From assembly GCF_001940525.2 (NCBI RefSeq), contig NZ_CP019437.1, forward strand, positions 295,501-359,500: DNA of 64,000 nt, given 5' to 3'. The notes below the pieces were generated by a model. That model ran no database searches and was not told where the DNA came from. It worked only from the letters and a program-made list of their open reading frames with translations. Shown one piece after another: positions 52,026-61,046 of this stretch. This DNA is from Thioclava nitratireducens. Lineage in GTDB: Bacteria > Pseudomonadota > Alphaproteobacteria > Rhodobacterales > Rhodobacteraceae. Every line of letters begins with the position of its first letter. Positions within the stretch are counted from its first letter, which is position 1. Position numbers and translations under genes: made by a program.

Positions 52026-52613
52026 ATGGACGACAAGAATTCAGCGAAACCGACGCCAGAGGCGGCATGCGAGCAGACCGACTGGCTCGTCGCCGTTCGT
52101 GACAGGCGTGACAAGATGGCCTTCGCGCGGCTTTACGATCACTTCTCGCCGCGGCTGAAGGGGATGCTGGTGCGCTCTGGCATGTCGCAGGCGGCGGCGG
52201 AGGATGTGGTGCAGGACGTGATGCTCACGATCTGGCGCAAGGCTCATCTTTATGACGAAACGCGGGCGCGCGCCTCGGCATGGATCTACCGAATTGCGCG
52301 CAATCGGCAGATCGATGTGATCCGAAGACGGCCCCGGCCCGTTCCAGACGAGCTGGTCGCCGAAGCGGAAACGCGGGAAACCCGAGAAGCCGACGCGGCG
52401 ATCGGGTTGGAACAGGAAGCGGCGCAGCTGCGTGAAGCGATCAAGGCTCTGCCCGAAGCGCAGCGCGACATTATCGAGCGGGCCTACGTGGGGGAACTCA
52501 CACAGGCCGAAATACGCGAGGCAACCGGCCTCGCACTTGGGACGATCAAATCGCGGATCCGGCTCGCGCTGGAGAAGCTTAGACACGAGTTAAGGGATCT
52601 GAGAGACGAATGA
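52026..52613 (+). CDS. rpoE: ECF sigma factor RpoE (singlet-oxygen type)
   Basis: 195 residues from ATG 52026 (GGGAAGAG upstream); an ATG at 51945 would add a low-complexity extension. Region 2: FARLYDHFSPRLKGMLVRSG, AAEDVVQDVMLTIWRKA and WIYRIARNRQIDVIRRR. Region 4: LPEAQRDIIERAYVGELTQA then EIREATGLALGTIKSRIRLAL. With the adjacent ChrR it matches the ECF11 pair that responds to singlet oxygen in R. sphaeroides. Overlaps chrR by four bases. Confidence 0.93.
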   Translation: MDDKNSAKPTPEAACEQTDWLVAVRDRRDKMAFARLYDHFSPRLKGMLVRSGMSQAAAEDVVQDVMLTIWRKAHLYDETRARASAWIYRIARNRQIDVIRRRPRPVPDELVAEAETRETREADAAIGLEQEAAQLREAIKALPEAQRDIIERAYVGELTQAEIREATGLALGTIKSRIRLALEKLRHELRDLRDE

Positions 52614-53248
52614 CGGAGATTACGCATCATTTGCCCGATTGGTTGGTTCGGTCTTACGCGACCGGCTCGCTGGGTCATGCGTTTTCGCTGGTCGTCGCGG
52701 CGCATGTGAGCCAGTGCGACGAGTGTCGCGCACGGCTTGAAGCAGAGGAACTGGCAGGCGGGCTGGTTCTGGACGAGCTTGAAGGCATGGCGCCGAGCGA
52801 CGATTTGCGGCGACGTGTGTTTGATGGGCTGGACGACGACGATGTGATCGTCGCGGCGCAACCCGCGCGCGCAGGAATCTATCCGGGCGCCGTGGTCGAG
52901 GCGATGGGCGCGGACAACCCGCGCTGGCGTGCCTTGGGCGGCGGCATCAAGCAGGCCATTCTGAGCGAGGACAAAGAGGGGTCGGCCCGGCTTCTCTACA
53001 TCCCGCCAGGAATGGCGGTGCCCGATCATACCCATGGCGGCCTGGAACTGACCATGGTTCTGCAGGGCTCCTTCTCGGACGAAACCGGGCGCTTTGGCGT
53101 GGGCGATGTGGAAGTGGCGGATGACGATCTCGACCACACGCCGATCGCGGGGATGGAAGATGTCTGCATCTGCCTCGCCGCGACCGATGCGCCGCTGAAG
53201 TTCAAGGGGCTCCTGCCGCGCCTACTGCAGCCGATTTTCCGGATTTGA
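52610..53248 (+). CDS. chrR: Anti-sigma factor ChrR
   Basis: Zinc-binding anti-sigma factor that holds RpoE inactive until singlet oxygen appears. 212 residues. The N-terminal ZAS domain begins HHLPDWLVRSYATGSL and has the metal motif HVSQCDEC. The C-terminal cupin domain has PDHTHGGLELTMVLQGSF (His-His-Glu) and DDLDHTPIAG (His), as in ChrR, where this part senses the oxidant. Its stop is four bases from the convergent glycosyltransferase. Confidence 0.94.
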   Translation: MTEITHHLPDWLVRSYATGSLGHAFSLVVAAHVSQCDECRARLEAEELAGGLVLDELEGMAPSDDLRRRVFDGLDDDDVIVAAQPARAGIYPGAVVEAMGADNPRWRALGGGIKQAILSEDKEGSARLLYIPPGMAVPDHTHGGLELTMVLQGSFSDETGRFGVGDVEVADDDLDHTPIAGMEDVCICLAATDAPLKFKGLLPRLLQPIFRI

Positions 53249-53252
53249 GACC

Positions 53253-54161
53253 CTAAATCAGGCGAAACACGGCCCCAATCCAAAGGGCAAGCGTAGCCGC
53301 CCGGCTTTGGCGATAGAGCCTCAGCCGGGCGGCCTCTTTCATTCGGGTCGAAAAACCTGCCTCGCGCATATTCAAGAAGCGGTTGAAAATGGTCCGGTTT
53401 TCGGGCGTGAACCGATGCGCGGAGGCGGTAAGCGCCGCGCATTGGACATCGATCCAACCACGCCATTCACCCTTCAGCAGCCGCTTCAACCGAGAGAGCT
53501 TTGCACGCATCGTGAGGTTCGCACCTTCCGCGTTGTGGCCATGCTGTCGATAGAGAAGCGTAGGTTCCGCATCATAGACGACCCGGACGCCGCAGCCAGT
53601 GAACAGTTGATAAATCCACCAGTCATGGCGCGGCGCGACCTGCAATTCGCGCGCCGCAGAGATGGCGAGCTCGGCCCCGGCCGGGTTCAGGAGGATCGTG
53701 TTACCGGCCGCGATATTCTGGACCAGAGCGTTACGGAACGATGGCCGATGTGGATGTCGCGCCGAAAGGTGTTTGTTTCCCAAATTAGCGTCACAGACCC
53801 ATGTGCGGCTGCAATAGAGAGCAGGTTTACCCTCGTCCAAGGCCGCAATCCCCCGCGCGAGCCGATCCGGCAACCAAACATCATCCTGATCGCAGAAGGC
53901 GATGAACTCGGTCGTGGCGGGGTCCACGCCGCTCAGAAGAGATAGGAAATTCACCCCCGCTCCTTTTTGCGGCCCGGCTACAATCCTTACCTCATGGCTC
54001 CGCGCGAACTCTGCCAATAGATCGTGTGCGGCATCGCTTCGGCTGTCGTCCCCAACAATCAGCCGCCACTCAGGATGCGTCTGCGTCGCGAGGCTTTCGA
54101 GCTGATCGCGCAACTCCGGGCCCGGATCGCGTGTCGCCATCAGGATCGTGACCCGTGCCAT
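53253..54161 (-). CDS. Family 2 glycosyltransferase (rhamnosyl type likely)
   Basis: 302 residues. GT-A fold: VTILMATRDPGPELRDQLES, LIVGDDSRSD, the DxD-containing FIAFCDQDDVWLPD, and HDWWIYQLFTGCGVRVVYD. This looks like rhamnosyltransferases of O-antigen or exopolysaccharide clusters. It follows rfbA by 6 bases on the same strand, so it probably uses dTDP-L-rhamnose made by the upstream genes (inference). Acceptor unknown. Confidence 0.8.
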   Translation of the reverse strand: MARVTILMATRDPGPELRDQLESLATQTHPEWRLIVGDDSRSDAAHDLLAEFARSHEVRIVAGPQKGAGVNFLSLLSGVDPATTEFIAFCDQDDVWLPDRLARGIAALDEGKPALYCSRTWVCDANLGNKHLSARHPHRPSFRNALVQNIAAGNTILLNPAGAELAISAARELQVAPRHDWWIYQLFTGCGVRVVYDAEPTLLYRQHGHNAEGANLTMRAKLSRLKRLLKGEWRGWIDVQCAALTASAHRFTPENRTIFNRFLNMREAGFSTRMKEAARLRLYRQSRAATLALWIGAVFRLI

Positions 54162-54167
54162 TGACCA

Positions 54168-55037
54168 TCACTCGATCAGGCGCAGCAGATACTCGCCATA
54201 GCTGTTCTTGCCGAACTCATTAGCGCGATCTTTCAGTTGCTCGCCACTGATCCAGCCTTTCTCGAAGGCGATCTCGTCGGGCGAACCGCTTTGCAGGCCT
54301 TGTCGCTCTTCCAGCGTTCGCACGAAGTTCCCCGCATCGAGCAGGCTGCCATGCGTTCCGGTGTCGAGCCAGGCAAAGCCCCGGCCCATCTGGGTGACCG
54401 AGAGCGCGCCGTCATGTAGGTAGGTTTCCAGAAGCGAGGTGATCTCCAACTCGCCCCGAGCGGACGGCGTGATCGTCTTGGCGCGGTCCGGAGCGGTCTC
54501 GTCGAGGAAATAGAGCCCCGTGACCGCGAATTGCGAGGGCGGCACTTCGGGCTTCTCGATGATCGCACGCACTTTGCCGCTGTCGTCGAAATCCACCACG
54601 CCGTAGCGTTCGGGATCGCGGACGCGGTAGCCGAAGACGGTGCCGCCCTCTGTGGTCGCATTCGCCGCTTTCAGGATCTTGCCGAGACCCGCGCCGAAGA
54701 AGATGTTGTCGCCCAGAACCATCGCCGAAGGGCTGCCCGCGAGAAAATCTTCAGCCAGCAGATAGGCCTGCGCCAGACCGTCGGGCGAGGGCTGGGTGAT
54801 ATAGGTCAGGCTCAGCCCCCATTGGCTGCCATCGCCGAGCGTGCGGATGAACTGCTCCTGATCATGCGGCGTGGTGATCACCGCGATCTCGCGAATACCG
54901 GCCAGCATCAGGGTGGTCAGCGGGTAGTAGATCATCGGCTTGTCGTAGACCGGCAGAAGCTGTTTTGAGACGCCCATCGTGATCGGATAGAGTCGCGTGC
55001 CCGAGCCGCCCGCCAGAATGATCCCCTTGCGCGTCAT
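54168..55037 (-). CDS. rfbA: Glucose-1-phosphate thymidylyltransferase
   Basis: First step to dTDP-L-rhamnose: dTTP plus glucose-1-phosphate to dTDP-glucose. 289 residues. GGSGTRLYPIT is the nucleotide-binding loop; MIYYPLTTLMLAGIREI, VLGDNIFFGAGL and YGVVDFDDSGKV follow. ATG 55037 overlaps the rfbD stop (ATGA). A longer frame upstream overlaps rfbD fully and is not used. Confidence 0.95.
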   Translation of the reverse strand: MTRKGIILAGGSGTRLYPITMGVSKQLLPVYDKPMIYYPLTTLMLAGIREIAVITTPHDQEQFIRTLGDGSQWGLSLTYITQPSPDGLAQAYLLAEDFLAGSPSAMVLGDNIFFGAGLGKILKAANATTEGGTVFGYRVRDPERYGVVDFDDSGKVRAIIEKPEVPPSQFAVTGLYFLDETAPDRAKTITPSARGELEITSLLETYLHDGALSVTQMGRGFAWLDTGTHGSLLDAGNFVRTLEERQGLQSGSPDEIAFEKGWISGEQLKDRANEFGKNSYGEYLLRLIE

Positions 55038-55879
55038 ATCGCCCCCAATTCGGTCAAAACCTCGTCCAATCCCGAACTCCAATCGGGTCTGTTCAGGCCG
55101 AACACGGCCAGATCGCTGCAGTCGAGCCGCGAATTGAGCGGCCGTTTCGCGGGCGTCGGATAATCGGCGGTGGGGATATCCTCCACCGTCACGCCGCGCC
55201 CGGCCCGCGCGAAGATCTCCCGCGCGAAGCCTGCCCAACTTACATCGGGAGAGCCTGAGAAATGGTAAACGCCGCTCTTCTTGGGCGCGCGCTGCAGTTC
55301 CTTCGCGATGGTCAGGCAAGCCTCGGCGATGGCCTTGGCCGGTGTCGGTCCACCGATCTGGTCGGCGACGATCGTCAGGCGCTCGCGGCTTTCCGACAGG
55401 CGCAGCATCGTCTTCACAAAATTCCCGCCATGGGATGAGAAGACCCAGCTCGTGCGCAGGATGGCGAAGGGGCCGCCTGCGGCCCGGATCGCCTGTTCTC
55501 CGGCGAGCTTGGTGCGGCCATAGGCGCCCAGCGGATCGGTCGGATCGGTCGGCTCGAACGGCGCGTCGCCCGAGCCGTCGAAGACGTAATCGGTGGAGAT
55601 GTGAATGAGCGGGATGTCGAGGTCGCGGCAGGCCTTGGCCATCGCCGCGGGCGCATCACCATTGACCACCTGGGCGAGCGCCTCCTCTTCTTCAGCTTTG
55701 TCCACGGCGGTATAGGCGGCGGCGTTGATCACCGCCTCGGGCTTGGCTTCCCGGATCGCCTCTGCGGCGGCACCGGGATCACGCAAATCGACCCTATTCC
55801 GGCCTAAGAACGCCGCATCGGGGGCGAGGCGTTGCAACTCCTGCGCGACTTGGCCGGTCTGTCCGAAGACGAGGATCAT
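55034..55879 (-). CDS. rfbD: dTDP-4-dehydrorhamnose reductase
   Basis: Last step to dTDP-L-rhamnose, NADPH-dependent. 281 residues: [14 protein letters not shown] at the N-terminus, [22 protein letters not shown], the YGRTKLAGE catalytic YxxxK motif and [18 protein letters not shown]. Four-base overlaps with rfbA and rfbB indicate translational coupling. Confidence 0.95.
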   Translation of the reverse strand: MILVFGQTGQVAQELQRLAPDAAFLGRNRVDLRDPGAAAEAIREAKPEAVINAAAYTAVDKAEEEEALAQVVNGDAPAAMAKACRDLDIPLIHISTDYVFDGSGDAPFEPTDPTDPLGAYGRTKLAGEQAIRAAGGPFAILRTSWVFSSHGGNFVKTMLRLSESRERLTIVADQIGGPTPAKAIAEACLTIAKELQRAPKKSGVYHFSGSPDVSWAGFAREIFARAGRGVTVEDIPTADYPTPAKRPLNSRLDCSDLAVFGLNRPDWSSGLDEVLTELGAI

Positions 55880-56913
55880 GCCTTGCCCAGCCTTTCACCG
55901 ACGCCGTGCCGGTCCAGCAGCGGGCGCCACCAGTCCTCGTTCTCGAGATACCAGCGCACGGTGCGCTCGAGCCCCTCTTCAACGGTGACGCTCGGCCGCC
56001 AGCCCAGCTCCTCGCGGATGCGGGTGGGGTCGATCGCGTAGCGGGCATCGTGGCCGGGGCGGTCGGTGACGAAAGTGATCAGATCGGCATAGGGCGCGTC
56101 GCCCGGACGCAGCTTGTCGAGAATGGTGCAGATCGTCTGGACCAGTTCGAGGTTCGACCGCTCGTTCTCACCCCCGATATTGTAGCTGCGGCCCAAAGTG
56201 CCCTTCTCCAGCACCAGAAGCAGTGCATCGGCGTGGTCCTCGACATAGAGCCAGTCGCGCACGTTGGACCCGTCGCCATAGATCGGCAGCGGCTTGCCCG
56301 CGAGCGCGTTCAAAATCACGACCGGGATCAGCTTTTCCGGGAAGTGATAGGGGCCGTAATTGTTCGAGCAGTTCGTGAGCACGACCGGCAGGCCATAGGT
56401 CTCGTGCCAGGCGCGCACGAGATGGTCCGAGCCCGCTTTCGAGGCGGAATAGGGACTATTTGGGGCGTAAGGCGTCTCTTCGGTGAACTGGCCGGTGGCC
56501 CCAAGCGTGCCATAGACCTCGTCGGTCGAGATGTGATGGAAGCGGAAGCTCTCGGGGCGGCCCGCTCCCTCCCAAAAGCTGCGCGCCGCCTGCAGCATGT
56601 TGTAGGTGCCCATCACGTTCGTCTCGATGAAAGCGCCGGGACCGTCGATCGAGCGATCCACGTGGCTTTCGGCGGCGAGATGCATCACCGCGTCGGGCTT
56701 GTGACGGGCGAAGATCGCCGCCAAAGCTTGGGGATCGCGGATATCGGCCTGTTCGAACGCATAAAGCGGGCTGCCCGAGACGGGCGCGACATTCTCGAGG
56801 CAGGCGGCATAGGTCAGCGCGTCGAGATTCACGACCTCATGGCCGCGCGAGACGGCGAGGCGGACGACGGCGGAGCCGATGAACCCGGCCCCCCCGGTGA
56901 CGAGGATCTTCAT
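55876..56913 (-). CDS. rfbB: dTDP-glucose 4,6-dehydratase
   Basis: Second step, forming dTDP-4-dehydro-6-deoxyglucose with bound NAD. 345 residues from ATG 56913: [27 protein letters not shown], the catalytic [24 protein letters not shown] (YxxxK), and [17 protein letters not shown]. Overlaps rfbC by four bases. Confidence 0.96.
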   Translation of the reverse strand: MKILVTGGAGFIGSAVVRLAVSRGHEVVNLDALTYAACLENVAPVSGSPLYAFEQADIRDPQALAAIFARHKPDAVMHLAAESHVDRSIDGPGAFIETNVMGTYNMLQAARSFWEGAGRPESFRFHHISTDEVYGTLGATGQFTEETPYAPNSPYSASKAGSDHLVRAWHETYGLPVVLTNCSNNYGPYHFPEKLIPVVILNALAGKPLPIYGDGSNVRDWLYVEDHADALLLVLEKGTLGRSYNIGGENERSNLELVQTICTILDKLRPGDAPYADLITFVTDRPGHDARYAIDPTRIREELGWRPSVTVEEGLERTVRWYLENEDWWRPLLDRHGVGERLGKA

Positions 56914-57482
56914 GCTGCGCCCTCCCAGCTGAAGGGGCCATCGAAAGTAGCAAACAGCGGCGCCTCGGCATCCTTGCTGGACAAAACAGGCTCTATTCCT
57001 GCGGAAAGTGGCCAATCGATGCCCAGATCGGGATCGTTCCAGCGGATCGCGCCTTCACACTCGGGCGCGTAGTAATCCGAGCACTTATAGACAATTTCGG
57101 TCCCCGGCTCGAGCGTCACGAACCCATGCGCGAAGCCTGCCGGGATCAGCAGCTGCTTGCCGTTCTCGAAGCTCAGCTCGGTGCCGAACCACTGGCCGAA
57201 GGTCGGGCTTCCCTCACGGATATCGACCGCGACATCCCAGAGCCGCCCACGTCCGCAGCGCACCAGTTTCGCCTGAGCGTGGGGTGGCGCCTGAAAATGC
57301 AGCCCGCGCACCGTGCCCACGGCCTCCGAGACCGAATGGTTATCCTGCACAAACTCGATATCGATCCCGGCCTCGGCAAATCGCTTCGCCGAATAGCTCT
57401 CCGAGAAAAATCCGCGGTGATCGCCGAATCGCTTCGGGGTGATCACAAGAACGCCGCTAAGGGGTGTTGCTTCGACCTGCAT
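56910..57482 (-). CDS. rfbC: dTDP-4-dehydrorhamnose 3,5-epimerase
   Basis: Cupin-fold epimerase, third step to dTDP-L-rhamnose. 190 residues from ATG 57482 (AGGG upstream; earlier ATGs extend beyond the family start). Motifs: [36 protein letters not shown] with catalytic His, [13 protein letters not shown] and [12 protein letters not shown]. First gene of the rfbCBDA-glycosyltransferase operon. Confidence 0.95.
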   Translation of the reverse strand: MQVEATPLSGVLVITPKRFGDHRGFFSESYSAKRFAEAGIDIEFVQDNHSVSEAVGTVRGLHFQAPPHAQAKLVRCGRGRLWDVAVDIREGSPTFGQWFGTELSFENGKQLLIPAGFAHGFVTLEPGTEIVYKCSDYYAPECEGAIRWNDPDLGIDWPLSAGIEPVLSSKDAEAPLFATFDGPFSWEGAA

Positions 57483-57580
57483 GCGCCCTGCCTTCATTGC
57501 TTCGGGAAAGTTGTGCCAAAGCACGGGCCGAAAGGCCAGCGACATCGCCAAAAGCCAAGAAATCAGGGAAAATCGGGAAA

Positions 57581-57657
57581 TGGTCGGAGCGAGAGGATTC
57601 GAACCTCCGACCCCCTGCTCCCGAAGCAGGTGCGCTACCAGGCTGCGCTACGCTCCG
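57581..57657 (-). tRNA. tRNA-Pro (anticodon CGG)
   Basis: 77 nt on the complement with encoded CCA. Acceptor CGGAGCG/CGCTCCG, D-arm AGCGCAGCCTGGTAGCGC, anticodon stem CCTGC/GCAGG with loop TTCGGGA, T-arm GGAGGTTCGAATCCTC. Anticodon CGG reads CCG codons. Confidence 0.96.
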
Positions 57658-57709
57658 ACCGTGGGCGGGGAATTAGCGGCTTGCGCGGGGTTTTGCAAGG
57701 GGGTCTTGA

Positions 57710-58687
57710 TCAGCTTCTTGAATTGGGTGCGCGAAGGCCCAAAACGCGGCCCAGAAGCGACGAACGCGGCGCGGTCGCGGTTTCCGAACGTCCCCGCGTG
57801 CGCAGCACCGGCTGGTTCGTGGAGACGCGGGTCTCGCGGATCACGATGTAGATGCCGGACAGGATTACGACGCCGGCGCCGACGAGCGTCGGGATATCCA
57901 CGCTCTCGTGGAAAATGATCCAGCCGTAAAAGACCGCCCAGAGGATCTGTGAATATTGCATCGGCGCGACGATTGCGGCCTCTCCCGCCCGATAGGCGAG
58001 GATTTGCAGGAAGGACGCGGTCAGGCCGAACATCGCGATCACCGCCATCAGGCCGAGATCGGTAATCTGAAGCGGCTGCCAGACGAAGGGGAGAAGGATC
58101 GCCATGACGATCACGTTGCCCAGAAGCGGCGACAGCAGGAGGACGACCGAGCGCTCCTCCGAACCGATCTTGCGCACGATCACCGAGGCGAGGGCGCCGG
58201 TCACCGCCGCCGTCATCGCCGCGAAATGGCCCGGCGCGAGTTCTGCCTGTCCGGGGCGGACCACGATCACCACGCCGATCAGGCCGAGGATGACAGCGGC
58301 CCAGCGGTGGATACCGACCCGCTCGCCGAGGATCGGGATCGAGAAGACGGTGACCAGCAGTGGCATCGCGAAGAGAAGCGGATAGACCTGCGCCAGTGGC
58401 AGGGTCGAGAAGGCGTAGAACGCGCAGAGCCCAGTGACGACGGTGGTGACGACACGCCCCACGACCCAACCGGGATGAACCGGGCGCAGGCTGCCCTCGC
58501 GCTTGTCGTTGAGCAGGATCACCGAGAGCAGCGGGAAGGATAGAAGCGCCGCGAAGAACACGATCTGAACCGGCGAATAGGTCTGGCCCAGATGTTTGAT
58601 GATGACGTCATGCGTGGCGTAGATCGCCATCGATGTCAGGCCAAGCGCGGCGCCGCGCGCGTTTGATTTTCCGCCGAAATCGGGCAT
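57710..58687 (-). CDS. EamA/DMT-family transporter
   Basis: Inner-membrane drug/metabolite-type exporter, 325 residues with ten hydrophobic segments arranged as two EamA repeats (about 15-145 and 160-290). Typical blocks: STLPLAQVYPLLFAMPLLVT, FSIPILGERVGIHRWAAVIL in the first repeat and APMQYSQILWAVFYGWIIFHE in the second, where the conserved acidic residue sits. The C-terminal 35 residues are basic and cytoplasmic. Substrate unknown. Confidence 0.87.
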   Translation of the reverse strand: MPDFGGKSNARGAALGLTSMAIYATHDVIIKHLGQTYSPVQIVFFAALLSFPLLSVILLNDKREGSLRPVHPGWVVGRVVTTVVTGLCAFYAFSTLPLAQVYPLLFAMPLLVTVFSIPILGERVGIHRWAAVILGLIGVVIVVRPGQAELAPGHFAAMTAAVTGALASVIVRKIGSEERSVVLLLSPLLGNVIVMAILLPFVWQPLQITDLGLMAVIAMFGLTASFLQILAYRAGEAAIVAPMQYSQILWAVFYGWIIFHESVDIPTLVGAGVVILSGIYIVIRETRVSTNQPVLRTRGRSETATAPRSSLLGRVLGLRAPNSRS

Positions 58688-58749
58688 GGAAGGCTCCCGG
58701 TGTTATCGCTCGCATCTTGGGCGGATGTTCGGGAGTTGCAAGGCCGCGG

Positions 58750-58789
58750 CATGAAAAAGGCGCGAGCTTTCACCCGCGCCTTTTTCATG
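58750..58789 (-). terminator. Terminator of leuB
   Basis: A perfect 15-base stem, CATGAAAAAGGCGCG with CGCGCCTTTTTCATG, and a 10-base loop, 17 bases after the leuB stop on the complement. The T-run within the stem arm supports termination on that strand. Confidence 0.85.
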
Positions 58790-58805
58790 AGACTTTTCTC
58801 TTGGA

Positions 58806-59909
58806 TCAGAGCGAGGCGTCGAGCGCTTCGATGATCTTGTCGCCCATCTCGGTGGTCGAGACCGGGGTGCCGCCTTCGGGGCCCATCAGGTCCGCGGTGC
58901 GCACGCCATCGGCCAGCACTTTCTCGATCGCGTTTTCCAGGCGGGTCGCCTCGTCGCCCTGATCGAAGCTGTAGCGCAACGCCATCGCGAAGCTGAGGAT
59001 ACAGGCGATCGGGTTGGCCTTGCCCTGCCCCGCAATATCGGGCGCGGAACCGTGAACGGGCTCGTACATCGCTTTCGGGCGACCATTCGCCATCGGCGCG
59101 CCGAGGCTCGCCGAGGGCAGCATCCCGAGCGAACCGGTCAGCATCGCCGCGCAGTCAGACAAGATGTCGCCGAACAGGTTGTCGGTGACGATCACGTCGA
59201 ACTGCTTGGGCGCGCGCACGAGCTGCATCGCGCCGTTGTCCGCATACATATGGCTCAGTTCGACTTCCGGATAGTCCTGACCGACGCGGGTCACGACTTC
59301 GCGCCAGAGGATGCCCGACTCCATCACGTTGGCTTTCTCCATCGAGCAGAGCTTCTTGTTGCGCTTCATCGCCAGTTCGAACGCGGCGCGCGCGGCACGC
59401 TCGATCTCGGACTCGGTGTAGCGCTGGGTGTTGATGCCGACGCGCTCGTTGCCTTCTTCGAAGATGCCGCGCGGCTCGCCGAAATAGACGCCCGAGGTCA
59501 GTTCGCGCACGATCATGATGTCGAGACCTGCGACCACGTCCTTCTTCAGCGAGGAGAAATCGGCGAGCGCGTCGAAGCATTGCGCGGGGCGCAGGTTCGC
59601 AAACAGGTCCATCTCTTTGCGCAGACGCAGCAGGCCGCGCTCCGGCTTCACCGAGAAGTCGAGCGTGTCGTATTTCGGACCACCCACGGCGCCGAGCAGA
59701 ACCGCGTCCACTTCCTGCGCCTTCGCCATCGTCTCATCGGCCAGCGGCACGCCGTGCTTGTCATAGGCCGCGCCGCCGACGAGGTCTTCGCTCACGTCGA
59801 AGGCGAGGTCGCGCTTGGCACCGTACCAATCGATGACTTTGCGAACCTCGGCCATGACTTCGGGGCCGATCCCGTCGCCGGGCAGGATGAGGATGGAAGG
59901 GTTGGTCAT
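58806..59909 (-). CDS. leuB: 3-isopropylmalate dehydrogenase
   Basis: NAD-dependent oxidative decarboxylation in leucine synthesis. 367 residues from ATG 59909; a frame continuing upstream to 60011 lacks family sequence. [13 protein letters not shown] at the start, [43 protein letters not shown] and [18 protein letters not shown] are the substrate, metal and NAD motifs. leuD lies 4 kb away at the window end, with four genes between. Confidence 0.96.
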   Translation of the reverse strand: MTNPSILILPGDGIGPEVMAEVRKVIDWYGAKRDLAFDVSEDLVGGAAYDKHGVPLADETMAKAQEVDAVLLGAVGGPKYDTLDFSVKPERGLLRLRKEMDLFANLRPAQCFDALADFSSLKKDVVAGLDIMIVRELTSGVYFGEPRGIFEEGNERVGINTQRYTESEIERAARAAFELAMKRNKKLCSMEKANVMESGILWREVVTRVGQDYPEVELSHMYADNGAMQLVRAPKQFDVIVTDNLFGDILSDCAAMLTGSLGMLPSASLGAPMANGRPKAMYEPVHGSAPDIAGQGKANPIACILSFAMALRYSFDQGDEATRLENAIEKVLADGVRTADLMGPEGGTPVSTTEMGDKIIEALDASL

Positions 59910-60125
59910 TAGGATAATCTCCCGAGAAAACAGGGTCTCGAAGGGGGTATCCCCTGCCCGCCCCCTGGTCAAGCGGCACAGGTCGCGAAACCGTGTCTGG
60001 ACGATCGGCAAGCGGTTGCCGAGGCTTCGGCGGGCTTTTGCGGATCAAGTGGTTGGCGAGTGGCCCCCGCGCGCGTATGAGCGCATGCTAGAGTTTAGAG
60101 CAGGCAGACGACACATGAGGGCGAA

Positions 60126-61046
60126 ATGAATCGCAGGGTACTGATCCTGGGAATGGGCGGTTTGTTCGGATCAGCTGCGGCACGGTCCTTCCGAGCGGCT
60201 GGCTGGGACGTCGATCGCTATCGCCGGGGCACCGATATGGCGATCGCGGCGCGCGGCGCGCGGTGGATCGTGAATGCGATGAACCCGCCGAATTACCACG
60301 ACTGGGCGAACCAGATCCCGCAGATCACCAAGCAGGTTCTGACCGCGTCGCGCGATAGCGGCGCATCGGTGATGGTGCCGGGCAACGTCTATGTCTACGG
60401 GCGCGAGCCGTCTCCGTGGAGCGCCTCGACCCCGCATCACGCCTGCACCCGCAAGGGCAATATCCGCGCCGAGATGGAGGCGCGCTATCGCGCCCATGCC
60501 GAGGAGGGCCGTTCGGTCGTGATCCTGCGCGGCGGCGATTTCATCAATGCCGAGGCGCCCGACACACTACTCAACCGGGTGATGCTGAAGGATTTGCGCA
60601 AGGGCAAGATCACCGCGCTCGGCAAGCCCGATGCGCAGCGCGTCTACGCCGATCTCGAGGACATGACGCGTGTCGCGGTGCAACTGGCCGAGACCGAAGA
60701 TCACTCGCCCGGTCTTCTCGATCTCGGGTTCCCCGGAACCCGGTTCTCCGTTCGCGAGCTGGCCGAGGAATTCTCCCGCCAGATGGGGCGCGACATCTCG
60801 ATCAAGAAATTCCCGTGGACGGCGCTTCTGCTCGCATCGCCCGCGTGGGAACTGGCACGCGAACTACGCGAGATGCGCTACCTGTTCGACATGAGCCACG
60901 AAATCGACGGCACCGATTTCCACGCACGCTTCCCGGAATTCACGCCGAAGACGCTGCAGCGCGTGGTGTTCGAGCATCTCTATATCCGGGGCCTCAAGGT
61001 CGTGCCCGATCAGGGCAATACAATGTCGAGCCAGACCATCTTGTGA
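60126..61046 (+). CDS. NAD-dependent epimerase/reductase-like protein
   Basis: 306 residues. Rossmann motif RRVLILGMGGLFGSAAARSF at the N-terminus, then IVNAMNPPNYHDWANQIP and VPGNVYVYGREPSPW, typical of atypical extended SDR proteins. The usual YxxxK pair is not obvious. The C-terminal part (FSVRELAEEFSRQMGRDISIKKF) resembles the substrate domain of NAD-dependent epimerases. It overlaps the convergent exonuclease-like gene by about 37 bases at the 3' end. Substrate unknown. Confidence 0.75.
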   Translation: MNRRVLILGMGGLFGSAAARSFRAAGWDVDRYRRGTDMAIAARGARWIVNAMNPPNYHDWANQIPQITKQVLTASRDSGASVMVPGNVYVYGREPSPWSASTPHHACTRKGNIRAEMEARYRAHAEEGRSVVILRGGDFINAEAPDTLLNRVMLKDLRKGKITALGKPDAQRVYADLEDMTRVAVQLAETEDHSPGLLDLGFPGTRFSVRELAEEFSRQMGRDISIKKFPWTALLLASPAWELARELREMRYLFDMSHEIDGTDFHARFPEFTPKTLQRVVFEHLYIRGLKVVPDQGNTMSSQTIL

